Source: Dichotomicrobium thermohalophilum (lineage in GTDB: Bacteria; Pseudomonadota; Alphaproteobacteria; Rhizobiales; Rhodomicrobiaceae). From it: 64,000 bases of DNA. Under the pieces are notes generated by a model. The model was not told where the DNA came from, made no database searches, and saw only the letters and a program-made list of their open reading frames with translations. Positions 32,239-41,718 of the stretch are shown here, piece by piece (within the stretch, counting starts at the first letter, position 1; each line of letters opens with the position of its first letter). The position numbers were made by a program, and so were the translations under genes. Location of the stretch: positions 124,001-188,000 of the forward strand of contig NZ_QXDF01000003.1 in NCBI RefSeq assembly GCF_003550175.1, read 5' to 3'.

Positions 32239-34488
32239 ATGAACCAGACACCACCGCCCTCCGACGCCACGCCCGACCCCACCCCGGTCAACCTGCGCGA
32301 CGCGCTGGAAGAGCGCTACCTGTCCTACGCGCTTTCCACCATCATGCACCGCGCGCTGCCCGACGTGCGCGACGGGCTGAAACCCGTTCACCGCCGCCTG
32401 CTCTACGCCATGCGCCAGCTCCGGCTCGATCCGGATGCCGGCTTCAAGAAATGCGCGCGCGTGGTCGGCGACGTCATCGGTAAATACCACCCCCACGGCG
32501 ACCAGGCGGTCTATGACGCGCTGGTGCGCCTCGCGCAGAACTTCGCGGTGCGCTATCCGCTGGTCGACGGCCAGGGCAATTTCGGCAATGTCGACGGCGA
32601 TAACGCCGCGGCCATGCGCTACACCGAGGCGCGGCTGACCGAGGCGGCCCGCGCGCTGCTCGACGGCATCGACGAGGACACGGTCGATTTCCGCGACACC
32701 TATGACGGCGAGGACAGCGAGCCGGTGGTGCTGCCCGCCGCGCTGCCGAACCTGCTGGCCAATGGCGCGGCGGGGATCGCGGTCGGCATGGCGACGAACA
32801 TCCCGCCGCATAACCTCGATGAGCTTTGCGCCGCGGCGCAGGCGCTGATTGCGCGGCCCGACATCACGGCGGCCGAGCTTGCCGACATCGTCCCCGGCCC
32901 GGACTTCCCCACCGGCGGCGTGATCGTGGAGGACCGCGCGTCGATCGGGGACGCCTACGCCACCGGGCGCGGGGGTTTTCGCGTGCGGGCGCGCTGGCAC
33001 CGGGAGGATACCGGGCGCGGGCAGTGGCAGATCGTCGTCACCGAAATCCCGTACCAGGTGCAGAAATCCCGCCTGATCGAGAAGATCGCCGAGCTGCTCA
33101 CCGCGAAAAAGCTGCCGCTCTTGGCCGATGTGCGTGACGAGTCGACCGAGGACATCCGCATCGTGCTGGAGCCGCGGTCCCGAACGGTGGAGCCCGACCT
33201 GCTGATGGAGCAGCTGTTCCGCCTGACCGATCTGGAATCGCGTATCCCGCTCAACATGAACGTCTTGAGCGGCGGGCAGGTGCCACGCGTGCTGTCTTTG
33301 CGGGAGGTGCTGAACGAGTGGCTGGCGCACCGCAAGGAGGTGCTGGTCCGGCGCTCGCGCCACCGGCTGGCGAAGATCGAGCACCGGCTGGAGGTGCTGG
33401 GCGGTTATCTCGTCGCCTATCTCAACATCGACGAGGTCATCCACATCATCCGGGAGGAGGACCACCCCAAGGCGGTGATGATGGAGCGCTTCGACCTGAC
33501 CGAGGTGCAGGCCGAGGCGATCCTGAACATGCGGCTGCGCGCGCTGCGCAAGCTCGAAGAGATCGAAATCCGCAAGGAGCACGACACCCTCACCGCCGAG
33601 AAGGGCGAGATTGAAGCGCTTTTGGCCTCCGACGACAAGCAGTGGGCGCGCATCTCGGACGAGATCGGCGAGGTCCGCGCGCGCTTCGGCAAGGACACCG
33701 AGGTCGGCCGCCGCCGCACCGACTTTGGCGATGTGCCGCAGATCGAGGTCAACCTGGACGAGGCGCTGATCGAGCGCGAACCGATCACCGTCATCCTGTC
33801 GGAAAAGGGCTGGATCCGCGCGCTGAAAGGCCACGGTAACGACCTGGACAAGCTGCAATTCAAGACCGGCGACAAGCTGCTGCGCGCGCTCAAGGCGCAG
33901 ACGACCGACAAGCTCATCCTGTTCGCCACCAACGGCAAGTTTTACACGCTCAGCGCAAGCGACCTGCCCGGCGGGCGCGGCGCCGGCGAGCCGGTGCGGC
34001 TGATGGTCGATCTGGAGGAAGACGCCGGGATCGTCGAGCTGCTGGTCCACGACCCGAACCGCAAGCTGCTTATCGCCTCGAACGCGGGCAACGGCTTCAT
34101 CGTGAGCGAGAGCGAGGTCTACGCCGCCACGCGCAAGGGCAAGCAGGCGCTCAACCTCGGGAAGGGCGAACGGGCGGTCGTCTGCACCCCGGCGGACGGC
34201 GACAGCGTCGCGGTGGTCGGCGACAACCGTAAGCTGCTGGTGTTCGGGCTGGATGAGGTCAACGAGATGACGCGCGGGCGCGGCGTCCGGCTTCAGCGTT
34301 ATCGCGGCGGGGCCTTGAGCGATGCGCGCGTGTTCACCCGCGCCGAGGGCCTGCAATGGACCGACAGCGCCGGGCGCACGCGCACCGTCACCGATCTGGC
34401 CGAATGGACCGGCAGCCGCGCCAGCGCCGGCAAGCCCGTCCCACGCGGCTTCCCGAAATCCGGCCGCTTCGACGACACGCCGTCATAG
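32239..34488 (+). CDS. parC: DNA topoisomerase IV subunit A (C-terminal codons replaced by insertion)
   Basis: 749 residues. Type IIA core: [52 protein letters not shown] and the catalytic tyrosine in [12 protein letters not shown] coiled gate and C-terminal beta-pinwheel blades follow. The present end is GRFDDT-PS-stop. A second copy of the last 113 bp lies at 37642-37754 and continues to GRFDDT-AAQ-stop, which I take to be the original terminus. The restriction-modification insertion therefore swapped only the last two or three residues and left parC intact. Confidence 0.95.
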   Translation: MNQTPPPSDATPDPTPVNLRDALEERYLSYALSTIMHRALPDVRDGLKPVHRRLLYAMRQLRLDPDAGFKKCARVVGDVIGKYHPHGDQAVYDALVRLAQNFAVRYPLVDGQGNFGNVDGDNAAAMRYTEARLTEAARALLDGIDEDTVDFRDTYDGEDSEPVVLPAALPNLLANGAAGIAVGMATNIPPHNLDELCAAAQALIARPDITAAELADIVPGPDFPTGGVIVEDRASIGDAYATGRGGFRVRARWHREDTGRGQWQIVVTEIPYQVQKSRLIEKIAELLTAKKLPLLADVRDESTEDIRIVLEPRSRTVEPDLLMEQLFRLTDLESRIPLNMNVLSGGQVPRVLSLREVLNEWLAHRKEVLVRRSRHRLAKIEHRLEVLGGYLVAYLNIDEVIHIIREEDHPKAVMMERFDLTEVQAEAILNMRLRALRKLEEIEIRKEHDTLTAEKGEIEALLASDDKQWARISDEIGEVRARFGKDTEVGRRRTDFGDVPQIEVNLDEALIEREPITVILSEKGWIRALKGHGNDLDKLQFKTGDKLLRALKAQTTDKLILFATNGKFYTLSASDLPGGRGAGEPVRLMVDLEEDAGIVELLVHDPNRKLLIASNAGNGFIVSESEVYAATRKGKQALNLGKGERAVVCTPADGDSVAVVGDNRKLLVFGLDEVNEMTRGRGVRLQRYRGGALSDARVFTRAEGLQWTDSAGRTRTVTDLAEWTGSRASAGKPVPRGFPKSGRFDDTPS
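34366..34478 (+). repeat. Direct repeat, left copy (3' end of parC)
   Basis: 113 bp identical base for base to 37642-37754, both on the plus strand, separation 3276 bp. It encodes the final part of ParC up to FDDT. Bases on either side differ at once (C before this copy, A before the other; G after this copy, C after the other). Confidence 0.97.
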
Positions 34489-37400
34489 TGTGCTTTGCCC
34501 TGAGACATTAAATTTGTCGGGTCGCTTCATCGATTCGAAGCGGCTATATTCGTTTGCTCGTTGGTTACCAAAAGCTTTTTAAGCCCAACTCTCATAAAAT
34601 GTATTGGGCGAGGGCGATCGTGATAGAGGCTTCATTGTGAGCAACGAACGCATCGACAGCCTTCTACAGGATCTCGCGCGCAAGCCCGGCCATGACGAGG
34701 TCAAATCCTCGATCCGGGAACTTTTGGTTGCCGAATTCAAGGCAGATCGGGTCGACGTTTATTTTGAAGAACCGGTCCCAGAGGTGCGTGGCCGTATTGA
34801 TGCGGTCCTGGGGCGCACGATTTTCGAGGTAAAGTCTGACCTCGGCCGCGAGCGCGCAGATGCAGAGCGCCGTGTGCCGGATTATCTCGCTGGGCGGGAG
34901 GGTGACACCGGCGAGCGCTATGTCGCCGTCGTAACCGACGGTCTTGACTGGATTGCTTACGAACTGCGTGCAGGTATTTTGGTAACGCTAAAGGAGTGGC
35001 GTCTCGATCCTTCCTGTCCTGGACAGTTTCTGGGCCATTTAAAGGGGACCTTGGCTGTAGGTTCAGAGCTTGCCCCCGACGCCGAAACGATCCGCTTGCA
35101 GCTCGGGGCCGAGAGTGTCGCATTTAAGCGCGCATTGGCCGATCTCTCCGATGCTTGGGAGAAGGTAGCGGATCGCCCCACCGCGGCACTAAAGCGTCAG
35201 CTCTGGCAGCAGCTCCTTCGCCTCGTCTATGGTAACGATATCGAGGATGAGGCATTATGGTTTCAGCATACATTCCTCGTCATCGTCGCCAAGGCGATCG
35301 CAGCTAAGGTTCTTGAACTACCCACTTCCAAACCGGACGACCTTCTTTCTGGCCAGCAGTTCGTCGCTCACGGCGTTAACGGCGCCGTAGAAAGCGATTT
35401 TTTCGACTGGATACTGGAAGCGCCCGGCGGTCCCGATTTGGTACAGCGGATCGTGCGACACGTCGCCCGTTTCCGCTTGGTCGATGTCGACACTGACGTT
35501 CTCAAGGTGCTCTATGAATCGCTGATAGACCGGGCGCAGCGGCATGGCCTTGGCGAATACTATACGCCCGACTGGCTCGCCAAGAAGGTCGTTCGGCACA
35601 CGGTGAGTGATCCCCTCAATCAGCGTGTGCTCGATCCCGCGTGCGGTTCGGGAACCTTCCTGTTCCATGCGGTAAAGAGGTTCCTTTCCGTCGCTGCGGA
35701 GGAGGGGATCCCGGAGCCGGAGCGGGCGGCCCGCGCCACTACGCTTGTCGCCGGAATGGACATCCACCCAGTCGCGGCGATCATCGCTCGCGTTACCTAC
35801 CTCCTGGCGCTCGGTCCTGTTCTCGGGAGCCGTGCAGCTAGCATCTCTATTCCTGTCTATGTCGGCGATGCCCTGCAACTCTCGGTCAAGCACATGCTTG
35901 CGGGCGAGGAACTGATCGTTTCCGTTCCTGCGCCCCCTGCGAAGGAACCTCGGGGACAGGTGGCGACTGGCGAGAAGGCGCTCCGCTTCCCGCAAGTGGT
36001 CTGCCGCGATCCCGCTCTGCTCGATAGTGTTGTTCAACGTATGCAGGATCACTCGGAACAGGGCCGTGGAGTAAAGGCATTCGTAGCTGCCGTCCGCTCT
36101 TTGGGCATCGCGGACGAAGGGGTGCTGGCCGATCTTGCTGAAACCTATAGACTTTATGACGAATTACGCCGTACCGACCGCAATTCGATCTGGGCTTACG
36201 TAGCCCGCAATCTGAGCCGCCCGCTATATCTCTCCGCAGACACCCGTAAAGCGGACGTTATCGTGGGCAACCCGCCCTGGCTCGCGTTTCGGCACATGAA
36301 TAAAGACCTGCAAAACAGGTTTCGCGAACTTTCCAGAGGCGAACGGGTTTATGTCGGCGGCAAGCTCGCCGCCCAGAACGATCTTTCCGCGCTGTTCTTC
36401 GCCCGTGCTGTGGCACTGTATTTGAAGCGGGATGGACGTATCGCATTCGTGATGCCGATGGCGGCGCTGACTCGGGGCCAGTTCGAAGCGTTCCGCAACG
36501 GGTCTTTCGGGTCCTCCAAGGTTGCCTTCGACGAGGCATGGACTTTCGACGACTCCGTTGAGCCTCTGTTTCCTGTGCCGTCCTGCGTTGTGTTCGCCCG
36601 CCGCGAACACGCGCTCGCAAAGGCCATGCCGGATCGGGTAACGGCGTTTTCCGGGCGTCTGCCGAAGCGCGATGCATCTGAGGAGATGGCGGACCTTCAC
36701 CTCACCATTACCGAGAATGCTCCGGCGCTGGAAACCGCGCAGTACGAAGGAGGATCGGCTTACAGGTCCGCCTTCCGGCAAGGAGCGACATTGGTGCCGC
36801 GTATGCTTTGCCTTGTCGAACGAGCGCCCGTAAGCCGGCTTGGCGGCAACCCTGCCGCCCCGCTGGTTCGGAGCTGGCGTTCGCGCCAGGAAAAGGAGCC
36901 TTGGAAGTCTCTCCAAGGCCTTGAAGGCAATGTCGAGGCCGAGTTTCTGCGGCCGGTCTATCTTGGCGAATCGATCGCGCCTTTTCGCGTGCTCAGGGCA
37001 TTCGAGGGCGTCATTCCAACCGATCAAAACGGCAATGTGCTGGACGCAGCCGGCGCATCGCGGCGGGGCTTGGTGCATCTCGCCTCGTGGATGGAGAACG
37101 CGGAGGCCGCCTGGAATGCCAATAAGACCAGCGACATGTTCCTCGTCGACCGCTGGAATTATCACAACGAACTAGGCGCACAGTTTCCTGTCCCATCTCT
37201 GCGGGTCGCATATGCGACCTCCGGCAAGATTCCCGCGGCAGTAGTGTTGGCTGACAGCTCAGCCATTGTCGAAAGTGGAGTATACTGGGCTAAACTCGAA
37301 TCACTCGATGAAGCCCGCTATATCACCACCGTTCTCAACAGTGAGACCGCACGTATGCGCATCGCTGACTTCCAAGCCAGAGGGCAATGGGGTGCCCGCC

Positions 37401-37641
37401 ACTTCCATAAGGTCATGTTCAACCTTCCCATACCTCGGTTTGCGGCCCAGAATCCGCTACATGGTGACCTTGCCGCGGCCGGTGCGGAGGCGGAACAGGT
37501 GGCCGCCGCCATCGATATCCCTAAGACCGTCGGTTTCCAGAAGGCTCGCGAAGTGATCCGCACTGCTCTCGCGGAGGCTGGTCTTTCCCAACAAATCGAT
37601 GACCTTGTCACGCGGCTGCTGGACGGATCGTAAGGATTTGA
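34479..37641. mobile_element. 3163-bp insertion carrying one restriction-modification gene
   Basis: The segment between the two 113-bp direct repeats. It contains about 150 bp of noncoding, relatively AT-rich DNA, the restriction-modification gene, and 8 bp. There are no terminal inverted repeats, transposase or integrase. Removing one repeat plus this segment would restore a normal parC end followed by its original stop and a hairpin. This is the arrangement described for restriction-modification genes as insertion with long target duplication. Confidence 0.85.
34637..37633 (+). CDS. Type IIG-like restriction-modification enzyme (nuclease-N6-adenine methylase fusion)
   Basis: 998 residues from the GTG at 34637, with AGAGG seven bases upstream; a TTG at 34604 would add 11 residues. 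The N-terminus has a PD-(D/E)xK-type pattern (RGRIDAVLG with D55, then FEVK with E64 and K66). A helical linker leads to the methyltransferase: motif I VLDPACGSGTFLF near 330 and motif IV IVGNPPWLAF near 544, the NPPW form of N6-adenine enzymes. The C-terminal 400 residues should hold the target-recognition domain. One polypeptide thus carries cleavage, methylation and specificity, as in type IIG (Eco57I/MmeI-like) enzymes. Composition is less GC-rich than parC. A BREX PglX-like methylase is the alternative, but the N-terminal nuclease and lack of BREX genes speak against it. Confidence 0.85.
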   Translation: MSNERIDSLLQDLARKPGHDEVKSSIRELLVAEFKADRVDVYFEEPVPEVRGRIDAVLGRTIFEVKSDLGRERADAERRVPDYLAGREGDTGERYVAVVTDGLDWIAYELRAGILVTLKEWRLDPSCPGQFLGHLKGTLAVGSELAPDAETIRLQLGAESVAFKRALADLSDAWEKVADRPTAALKRQLWQQLLRLVYGNDIEDEALWFQHTFLVIVAKAIAAKVLELPTSKPDDLLSGQQFVAHGVNGAVESDFFDWILEAPGGPDLVQRIVRHVARFRLVDVDTDVLKVLYESLIDRAQRHGLGEYYTPDWLAKKVVRHTVSDPLNQRVLDPACGSGTFLFHAVKRFLSVAAEEGIPEPERAARATTLVAGMDIHPVAAIIARVTYLLALGPVLGSRAASISIPVYVGDALQLSVKHMLAGEELIVSVPAPPAKEPRGQVATGEKALRFPQVVCRDPALLDSVVQRMQDHSEQGRGVKAFVAAVRSLGIADEGVLADLAETYRLYDELRRTDRNSIWAYVARNLSRPLYLSADTRKADVIVGNPPWLAFRHMNKDLQNRFRELSRGERVYVGGKLAAQNDLSALFFARAVALYLKRDGRIAFVMPMAALTRGQFEAFRNGSFGSSKVAFDEAWTFDDSVEPLFPVPSCVVFARREHALAKAMPDRVTAFSGRLPKRDASEEMADLHLTITENAPALETAQYEGGSAYRSAFRQGATLVPRMLCLVERAPVSRLGGNPAAPLVRSWRSRQEKEPWKSLQGLEGNVEAEFLRPVYLGESIAPFRVLRAFEGVIPTDQNGNVLDAAGASRRGLVHLASWMENAEAAWNANKTSDMFLVDRWNYHNELGAQFPVPSLRVAYATSGKIPAAVVLADSSAIVESGVYWAKLESLDEARYITTVLNSETARMRIADFQARGQWGARHFHKVMFNLPIPRFAAQNPLHGDLAAAGAEAEQVAAAIDIPKTVGFQKAREVIRTALAEAGLSQQIDDLVTRLLDGS

Positions 37642-37754
37642 AGCGCCGGGCGCACGCGCACCGTCACCGATCTGGCCGAATGGACCGGCAGCCGCGCCAG
37701 CGCCGGCAAGCCCGTCCCACGCGGCTTCCCGAAATCCGGCCGCTTCGACGACAC
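37642..37754 (+). repeat. Direct repeat, right copy (displaced original parC 3' end)
   Basis: Identical to 34366-34478. It continues in the ParC frame through ACC GCC GCG CAA to a TAA stop at 37764-37766, followed by a hairpin, which marks it as the pre-insertion parC terminus. It has no start codon or upstream frame of its own and is a gene remnant. Confidence 0.95.
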
Positions 37755-37763
37755 CGCCGCGCA

Positions 37764-37794
37764 ATAAAAAACGCGGCTGGAAGCCCCAGCCGCG
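37764..37794 (-). terminator. Hairpin at the original parC end, intrinsic terminator for leftward transcripts
   Basis: CGCGGCTGG (37772-37780) pairs with CCAGCCGCG (37786-37794). The A-run on its left gives a T tract when read on the minus strand, so it would end transcripts coming from the BA14K/recO side. It may act bidirectionally with a weaker tail on the plus strand. Confidence 0.7.
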
Positions 37795-37862
37795 CTTATC
37801 CGTTACTCGTCAGCTTCACCGTTGGCCACAATGTCCAACAGGTGGCAAAAGCTCATCTTTTC

Positions 37863-37969
37863 GTCATTGCCGGACTTGCATGTGCTCGGGCCTGACCCGA
37901 GTAATCCGGCAATCCAGAAACAAGAGGTTGCCCTTGCGATTGGATCACCGGGTCAAGCCCGGTGATGAC
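37863..37969. repeat. Interspersed hairpin repeat, second family
   Basis: Starts GTCATTGCCGG and ends GATGAC. It contains CTCGGG-N5-CCCGAG and ATCACCGGG-TCAAG-CCCGGTGAT (37944-37966). It is related in layout to 19372-19394: same TCAAG loop, 9-bp arms, TGG before and GAC after. The other parts of 37755-38051 show no gene. Confidence 0.7.
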
Positions 37970-38051
37970 GCTGGACTGCGCTTTCCCGCGTCAAGCCCGA
38001 GCACAGGTAAGCACAGGCGTGACCTGATGCTGACCGATCAAAACAGCGCGC

Positions 38052-38402
38052 TTAGCGCAGATACGGGCAAACGCGGCGATGACCGCTATAGGTCGTGTAC
38101 ATGCCGGTATCCCACTCGAACGAGCGAAACTCCCGGTCGCATTTGCGCCAACGCCATTCCTCGTTGCGGATTTCCCGGGCGCGCTCCTCGGCGATGCCCT
38201 GCGCGATCAGCGAGCCGATCACGCCGACGGCCACGCCCGCGCCGAAATCCCCGGCGTCGGCCACGCGAACACCATCGGCCTGCGACGTGATGCCCGCCGG
38301 CAGGTTGGACACCGGCGCCTCCACCTGCGCCGCCGAAGCCGCGCCGGCCAGACCGGCCGCGACCATCAGCCCGGCGCACACTGAACTGACAGATTTCATC
38401 AT
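38052..38402 (-). CDS. Small secreted BA14K-like protein
   Basis: 116 residues from the ATG at 38402, with GAGGG seven bases upstream; a second ATG follows immediately. A signal peptide (MMKSVSSVCAGLMVAAGLAGAASA) leads to a mature chain with a glycine/alanine-rich hydrophobic stretch (FGAGVAVGVIGSLIAQG) and a C-terminal CDREFRSFEWDTGMYTTYSGHRRVCPYLR, which matches the cysteine-framed end of BA14K-type proteins, a Rhizobiales family named from a Brucella immunogen. Role unknown. It is 115 bp downstream of recO on the same strand. Confidence 0.8.
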   Translation of the reverse strand: MMKSVSSVCAGLMVAAGLAGAASAAQVEAPVSNLPAGITSQADGVRVADAGDFGAGVAVGVIGSLIAQGIAEERAREIRNEEWRWRKCDREFRSFEWDTGMYTTYSGHRRVCPYLR

Positions 38403-38517
38403 CTCGCTTCCCTCTTCTTGGCAGTCACCTATTCCTCGGCAATTCTCAAATTGGAACATAACACAAACGCGGTAGGGAAAAAACGCGGCGAGGCCGAGTG
38501 GTCAAGCGAAAATTGCC

Positions 38518-39255
38518 TCACCCTTGCGCAGGCGAGGCCGCCTTCTCAAGCTGGCGTAGCAGCCGGATTCGCTCGTCGGGCAGGCGCATCTCGTTTGGCG
38601 CAAGCACCCATTTTTCGAGGAAGTAGCTGGTCAGCCGCAAGCCGTCACAGATGTCCGCATCGGATGGTGCTTTGTCGTCGCCCGCGAGAAACGGCGGCAG
38701 CGGCAACAGCTTGTCATGATACGGGGCGCCCGCCCCGGCGCTGACCGCGCGGCCCGACTTCGGCGAGATATAGCGCAGCTCTGCCCGCGCCCCCGTCGCT
38801 GCGCAGCGGCCCAGGTCAAGGCCGAAGCCCAACTCCCCGATCAGCGCCAGCTCCCAAGTCACGAGCAGCGCAGGCCACAGGTTCCGTTCCGGCAACGCCG
38901 CCATGAGTTCGCGCAGGCTTTCATAGACCTCAGGATGCGGATCCCGTTCGGGCAGAAGCCGCGCCAGGTAACACGCTGAACTCAGCGCGAGCAGCGCCAG
39001 CCGGTCGCTCATCGCCTGCGCCGCATAAGACGTTTCGGCCTCGACCGTCATCGCGCCCAACTGGTCGGGCAGCCGCGCCCGCCAGAGCGCGCGCACTGCG
39101 TTGCCCGGCTGCAGCACCGGCCGCAGCCGCCGCGAGCGCCCGCCATGCACCAGGCCGAGATGCCGGCCATGCTCGCGCGTCAACAGTTCCGCAATCGCCG
39201 CCGTCTCGCCGTGCGGCCTCACCGACAGCACGATGCCTTCATCCGTCCACTGCAT
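38518..39255 (-). CDS. recO: DNA repair protein RecO
   Basis: 245 residues. The OB-fold N-terminus WTDEGIVLSVRPHGETAAIAELLTREHGRHLGLVHGG and the helical C-terminal domain (RYISPKSGRAVS, DGLRLTSYFLEKWVL) are typical, although the zinc-finger cysteines of other RecO proteins are mostly missing, as is usual in alphaproteobacteria. RecO loads RecA with RecR on SSB-coated DNA. It lies 3 bp after era in the lepB-rnc-era-recO operon. Confidence 0.94.
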   Translation of the reverse strand: MQWTDEGIVLSVRPHGETAAIAELLTREHGRHLGLVHGGRSRRLRPVLQPGNAVRALWRARLPDQLGAMTVEAETSYAAQAMSDRLALLALSSACYLARLLPERDPHPEVYESLRELMAALPERNLWPALLVTWELALIGELGFGLDLGRCAATGARAELRYISPKSGRAVSAGAGAPYHDKLLPLPPFLAGDDKAPSDADICDGLRLTSYFLEKWVLAPNEMRLPDERIRLLRQLEKAASPAQG

Positions 39256-39258
39256 GGC

Positions 39259-40197
39259 TTATCGCTTCGGAAATTCGAGCCCCATCGCGGCATACAGCGA
39301 GGGGTCTTCGGCCCAGTGCTCGCGCACCTTCACCTGAAGGAACAGATGCACGGGAACGCCGAGTTGTTCGCTCAACTCCTGTCGCGCCTGCATCGAGATC
39401 TGCTTGATCGTGCGCCCACCCGCGCCGAGCACGATCTTCCGCTGGCTTTCGCGGGCGACATAGATGATCTGCTCAATCCGGATCGAGCCATCCTTCAGAT
39501 GCTTGAACTCGGTCGTCTCGACAGTGGATTCGTAGGGCAGTTCGTCGTGCAGGCGCAGAAAAACCTTCTCCCGCGTGACCTCCGCCGCCCAGACGCGCAG
39601 CGGCGCATCTGCAAGCTGATCTTCCGGGTAAAGCCACGGGCCGGGCGGCATCGCCTCGGCGAGATAGTCTCGCAGATCGGCAACACCGTCACCCGTCAGC
39701 GCCGAGATCATAAAGACCCGGTCGAAGTTCACCCGCGCGCTGAGTTGCGCCGTCATCTCCAGCAGACGGTCCTTGCGGACCCGGTCGATCTTGTTCAGCA
39801 CAAGGAGCAGCGGTTGCTTGATCCCGGCCAGCCGCTCAATGATCGAATCGACCTGCTCGTCCACACCCTTCTGAGCATCCACGAGCAAGAGGACGACATC
39901 CGCCTCCAGCGCCTCGTGCCAGGCCGCTTCGACCATGGCCCGATCAAGCCGGCGGCGCGGACGGAAGATTCCCGGCGTGTCGACCAGGATGATCTGCGTG
40001 TTGCCCGCGATCAGAATGCCCCTCAACCGGGTTCGCGTGGTCTGGACCTTGTGCGTGACAATAGTGACCTTGGACCCGACGAGTTGATTGGTCAGGGTCG
40101 ACTTTCCGGCATTCGGCGCGCCGATTATCGCGGCGAAACCGCAAGCGGTCTCACCCTCCTCGATGTTCGGGGTGTTCGCGTCCTGCGCCTCACTCAC
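39259..40197 (-). CDS. era: GTPase Era
   Basis: 312 residues from the GTG at 40197 (VSEAQDANTPNIEEGE...), overlapping the rnc end by 8 bp; the longer frame upstream overlaps rnc extensively and is arginine-rich noise. G motifs: GAPNAGKSTLTNQL (G1), DTPG (G3) and LNKID (G4), then the KH domain with REKVFLRLHDELPYES and GAGGRTIKQISMQARQEL. Era binds the 3' end of 16S rRNA in 30S maturation. Confidence 0.95.
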   Translation of the reverse strand: MSEAQDANTPNIEEGETACGFAAIIGAPNAGKSTLTNQLVGSKVTIVTHKVQTTRTRLRGILIAGNTQIILVDTPGIFRPRRRLDRAMVEAAWHEALEADVVLLLVDAQKGVDEQVDSIIERLAGIKQPLLLVLNKIDRVRKDRLLEMTAQLSARVNFDRVFMISALTGDGVADLRDYLAEAMPPGPWLYPEDQLADAPLRVWAAEVTREKVFLRLHDELPYESTVETTEFKHLKDGSIRIEQIIYVARESQRKIVLGAGGRTIKQISMQARQELSEQLGVPVHLFLQVKVREHWAEDPSLYAAMGLEFPKR

Positions 40198-40894
40198 GCT
40201 TGCTCTCCGGCCAGACGCCCTCGCGCACGAGGATCTTCGTCGCTGCCGCCTCCTGTGCCGCCCGCTTGCTTGAACCCGTCCCCCGCGCCGGCTCATACCC
40301 CGAGACGCGCGCCTCCACGGTGAACTGCGGCGCATGATCGGGCCCGGTGCGCGCGACGTCATTATATTCCGGCAAGGGCAGCTTCATACCCTGCGCCCAT
40401 TCCTGCAGCGCGGTCTTGGGGTCGATCGGCACCGGCCCCGGCTCGCTCAACCGCTGGCCCCATAGCCGATGTATGAGGTCGCGCGCCGCATCATATCCGC
40501 CGTCGAGAAATACCGCGCCGATCACCGATTCGCAGACATCCGCGAGGATCGCGGCCTTCTCGGCACCGCCGCTCGCCGCCTCGGCCTCACTCATGCGGAC
40601 ATGCGAGCCAAGGTCCAGTGACCGTGCGATCGCCGCACAGGTGTCGCGGTGCACCAACTCGTTGTAACGCCGCGCGAGCGCGCCTTCACTATCCTGCGGA
40701 CACGTATTGTAGAGGCTTTCGGCCACGACCAGCCCCAGAACCCGGTCGCCCAGGAACTCGAGCCGCTGATAGTCCGCGCCGCTGGACGCCGTTTGCGCAC
40801 TCGGATGCGTCAGCGCCAGCCGCAGGAGCCCGGCGTCAGCAAATTCATAGCCCAGCCTTCCGGGCAGCGTGTTTTGCCCTTTCAGTTCCGCCAC
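40190..40894 (-). CDS. rnc: Ribonuclease III
   Basis: 234 residues from the GTG at 40894, five bases after the lepB stop; an upstream in-frame start at 40948 would overlap lepB by 49 bp and is less likely. It has the catalytic signature RLEFLGDRVLGLVVAE, ALTHPS at the N-terminus, the second acidic cluster LADVCESVIGAVFLDGG and a C-terminal dsRNA-binding domain (GTGSSKRAAQEAAATKIL). It processes rRNA precursors and structured mRNAs, in the conserved lepB-rnc-era order. Confidence 0.95.
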   Translation of the reverse strand: MAELKGQNTLPGRLGYEFADAGLLRLALTHPSAQTASSGADYQRLEFLGDRVLGLVVAESLYNTCPQDSEGALARRYNELVHRDTCAAIARSLDLGSHVRMSEAEAASGGAEKAAILADVCESVIGAVFLDGGYDAARDLIHRLWGQRLSEPGPVPIDPKTALQEWAQGMKLPLPEYNDVARTGPDHAPQFTVEARVSGYEPARGTGSSKRAAQEAAATKILVREGVWPESKRE

Positions 40895-40899
40895 CTGTT

Positions 40900-41658
40900 C
40901 TATTCGATCACCTGGAACAGCCGCGACCAGCGGATCACGAAGGGCCACTCCCAGAACTCGAACAGGCTGCCTTCAGGGCTTACCGAAAAGAAGGTGATTT
41001 CCGCCCGCCCGATCAGGTTTTCCGCCGGCACGAAGCCGACTCCCCGAGCACCGAAAAAGCGGCTGTCAGAGGAGTTGTCCCTATTGTCACCCATCATAAA
41101 GTAATGACCCTCGGGGACGACATACACATCGGTGTTATCGCCCGGGCGGTTGTCGTAGACGTCAAGCGTTTCGTAGGTGACGCCGTTGGGCAGCGTCTCG
41201 CGGTAGCGGCGCACCTCCCGCGTCCGCCCGCGACCCAGCTGCAAGGTGAAGTCAGACAGGCGCTCGCGCTTGACCGCCTCGCCGTTGATGTGCAGCACGC
41301 CGTCGATCATCTGGATGCGATCGCCCGGCAGACCGACGATGCGCTTGATGTAGTCGCTGTTGTTGTCGCGGGGCAGCTTGAAGACCGCTACGTCACCGCG
41401 TTCCGGCTTCCCCGCGAAAATGCGCCCGTCAAACGACGCCAGTCCAAAAGGGAATGAATACTGGCTGTATCCGTAGCTGAACTTGGAGACAAAAAGATAA
41501 TCTCCAATCAACAGTGTCGGCTTCATGGAGCCGGACGGAATGTTGAAGGGCTGATACAGGAAAATACGCACGAGGAACGCCAGTAGCAGGGCGATGACGA
41601 CGACGCGCACGGTCTCCCAGAATGTGCTCTTCTCGTCAGAGTTCGCGCCGACGCTCAT
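40900..41658 (-). CDS. lepB: Signal peptidase I
   Basis: 252 residues. One membrane segment (VVVIALLLAFLVRIFLYQPF) precedes the catalytic serine in NIPSGSMKPTLLIGD and the catalytic lysine in KRIVGLPGDRIQ; the C-terminal box DNRDNSSDSRFFGARGVGFVP is complete. It cleaves Sec and Tat signal peptides at the outer face of the inner membrane. First gene of lepB-rnc-era-recO in this window. Confidence 0.96.
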   Translation of the reverse strand: MSVGANSDEKSTFWETVRVVVIALLLAFLVRIFLYQPFNIPSGSMKPTLLIGDYLFVSKFSYGYSQYSFPFGLASFDGRIFAGKPERGDVAVFKLPRDNNSDYIKRIVGLPGDRIQMIDGVLHINGEAVKRERLSDFTLQLGRGRTREVRRYRETLPNGVTYETLDVYDNRPGDNTDVYVVPEGHYFMMGDNRDNSSDSRFFGARGVGFVPAENLIGRAEITFFSVSPEGSLFEFWEWPFVIRWSRLFQVIE

Positions 41659-41718
41659 ACGTTCACTCCTGCTGCGTGTGGTGTTGCCGGTTTCGTGCGT
41701 GCCGCTGGGTATAGACGC

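Noticed and set aside
32188-34356. 722-residue minus-strand open frame opposite parC
   Set aside because: It covers almost exactly the parC coding region, a typical antisense shadow in high-GC DNA; ParC is unmistakable on the plus strand.
34479-37641. IS element or integrative element with att sites
   Set aside because: There is no transposase or integrase, no terminal inverted repeats, and a 113-bp duplication is too long for ordinary IS target duplications.
37642-37766. Separate small gene at the parC-like fragment
   Set aside because: It is an exact copy of the last 113 bp of parC with no start codon or ribosome site, best explained as the displaced original end.
40895-40948. Longer N-terminus for RNase III
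   Set aside because: It would overlap lepB by 49 bp and adds sequence before the usual N-terminal helix; the GTG at 40894 fits the family length.
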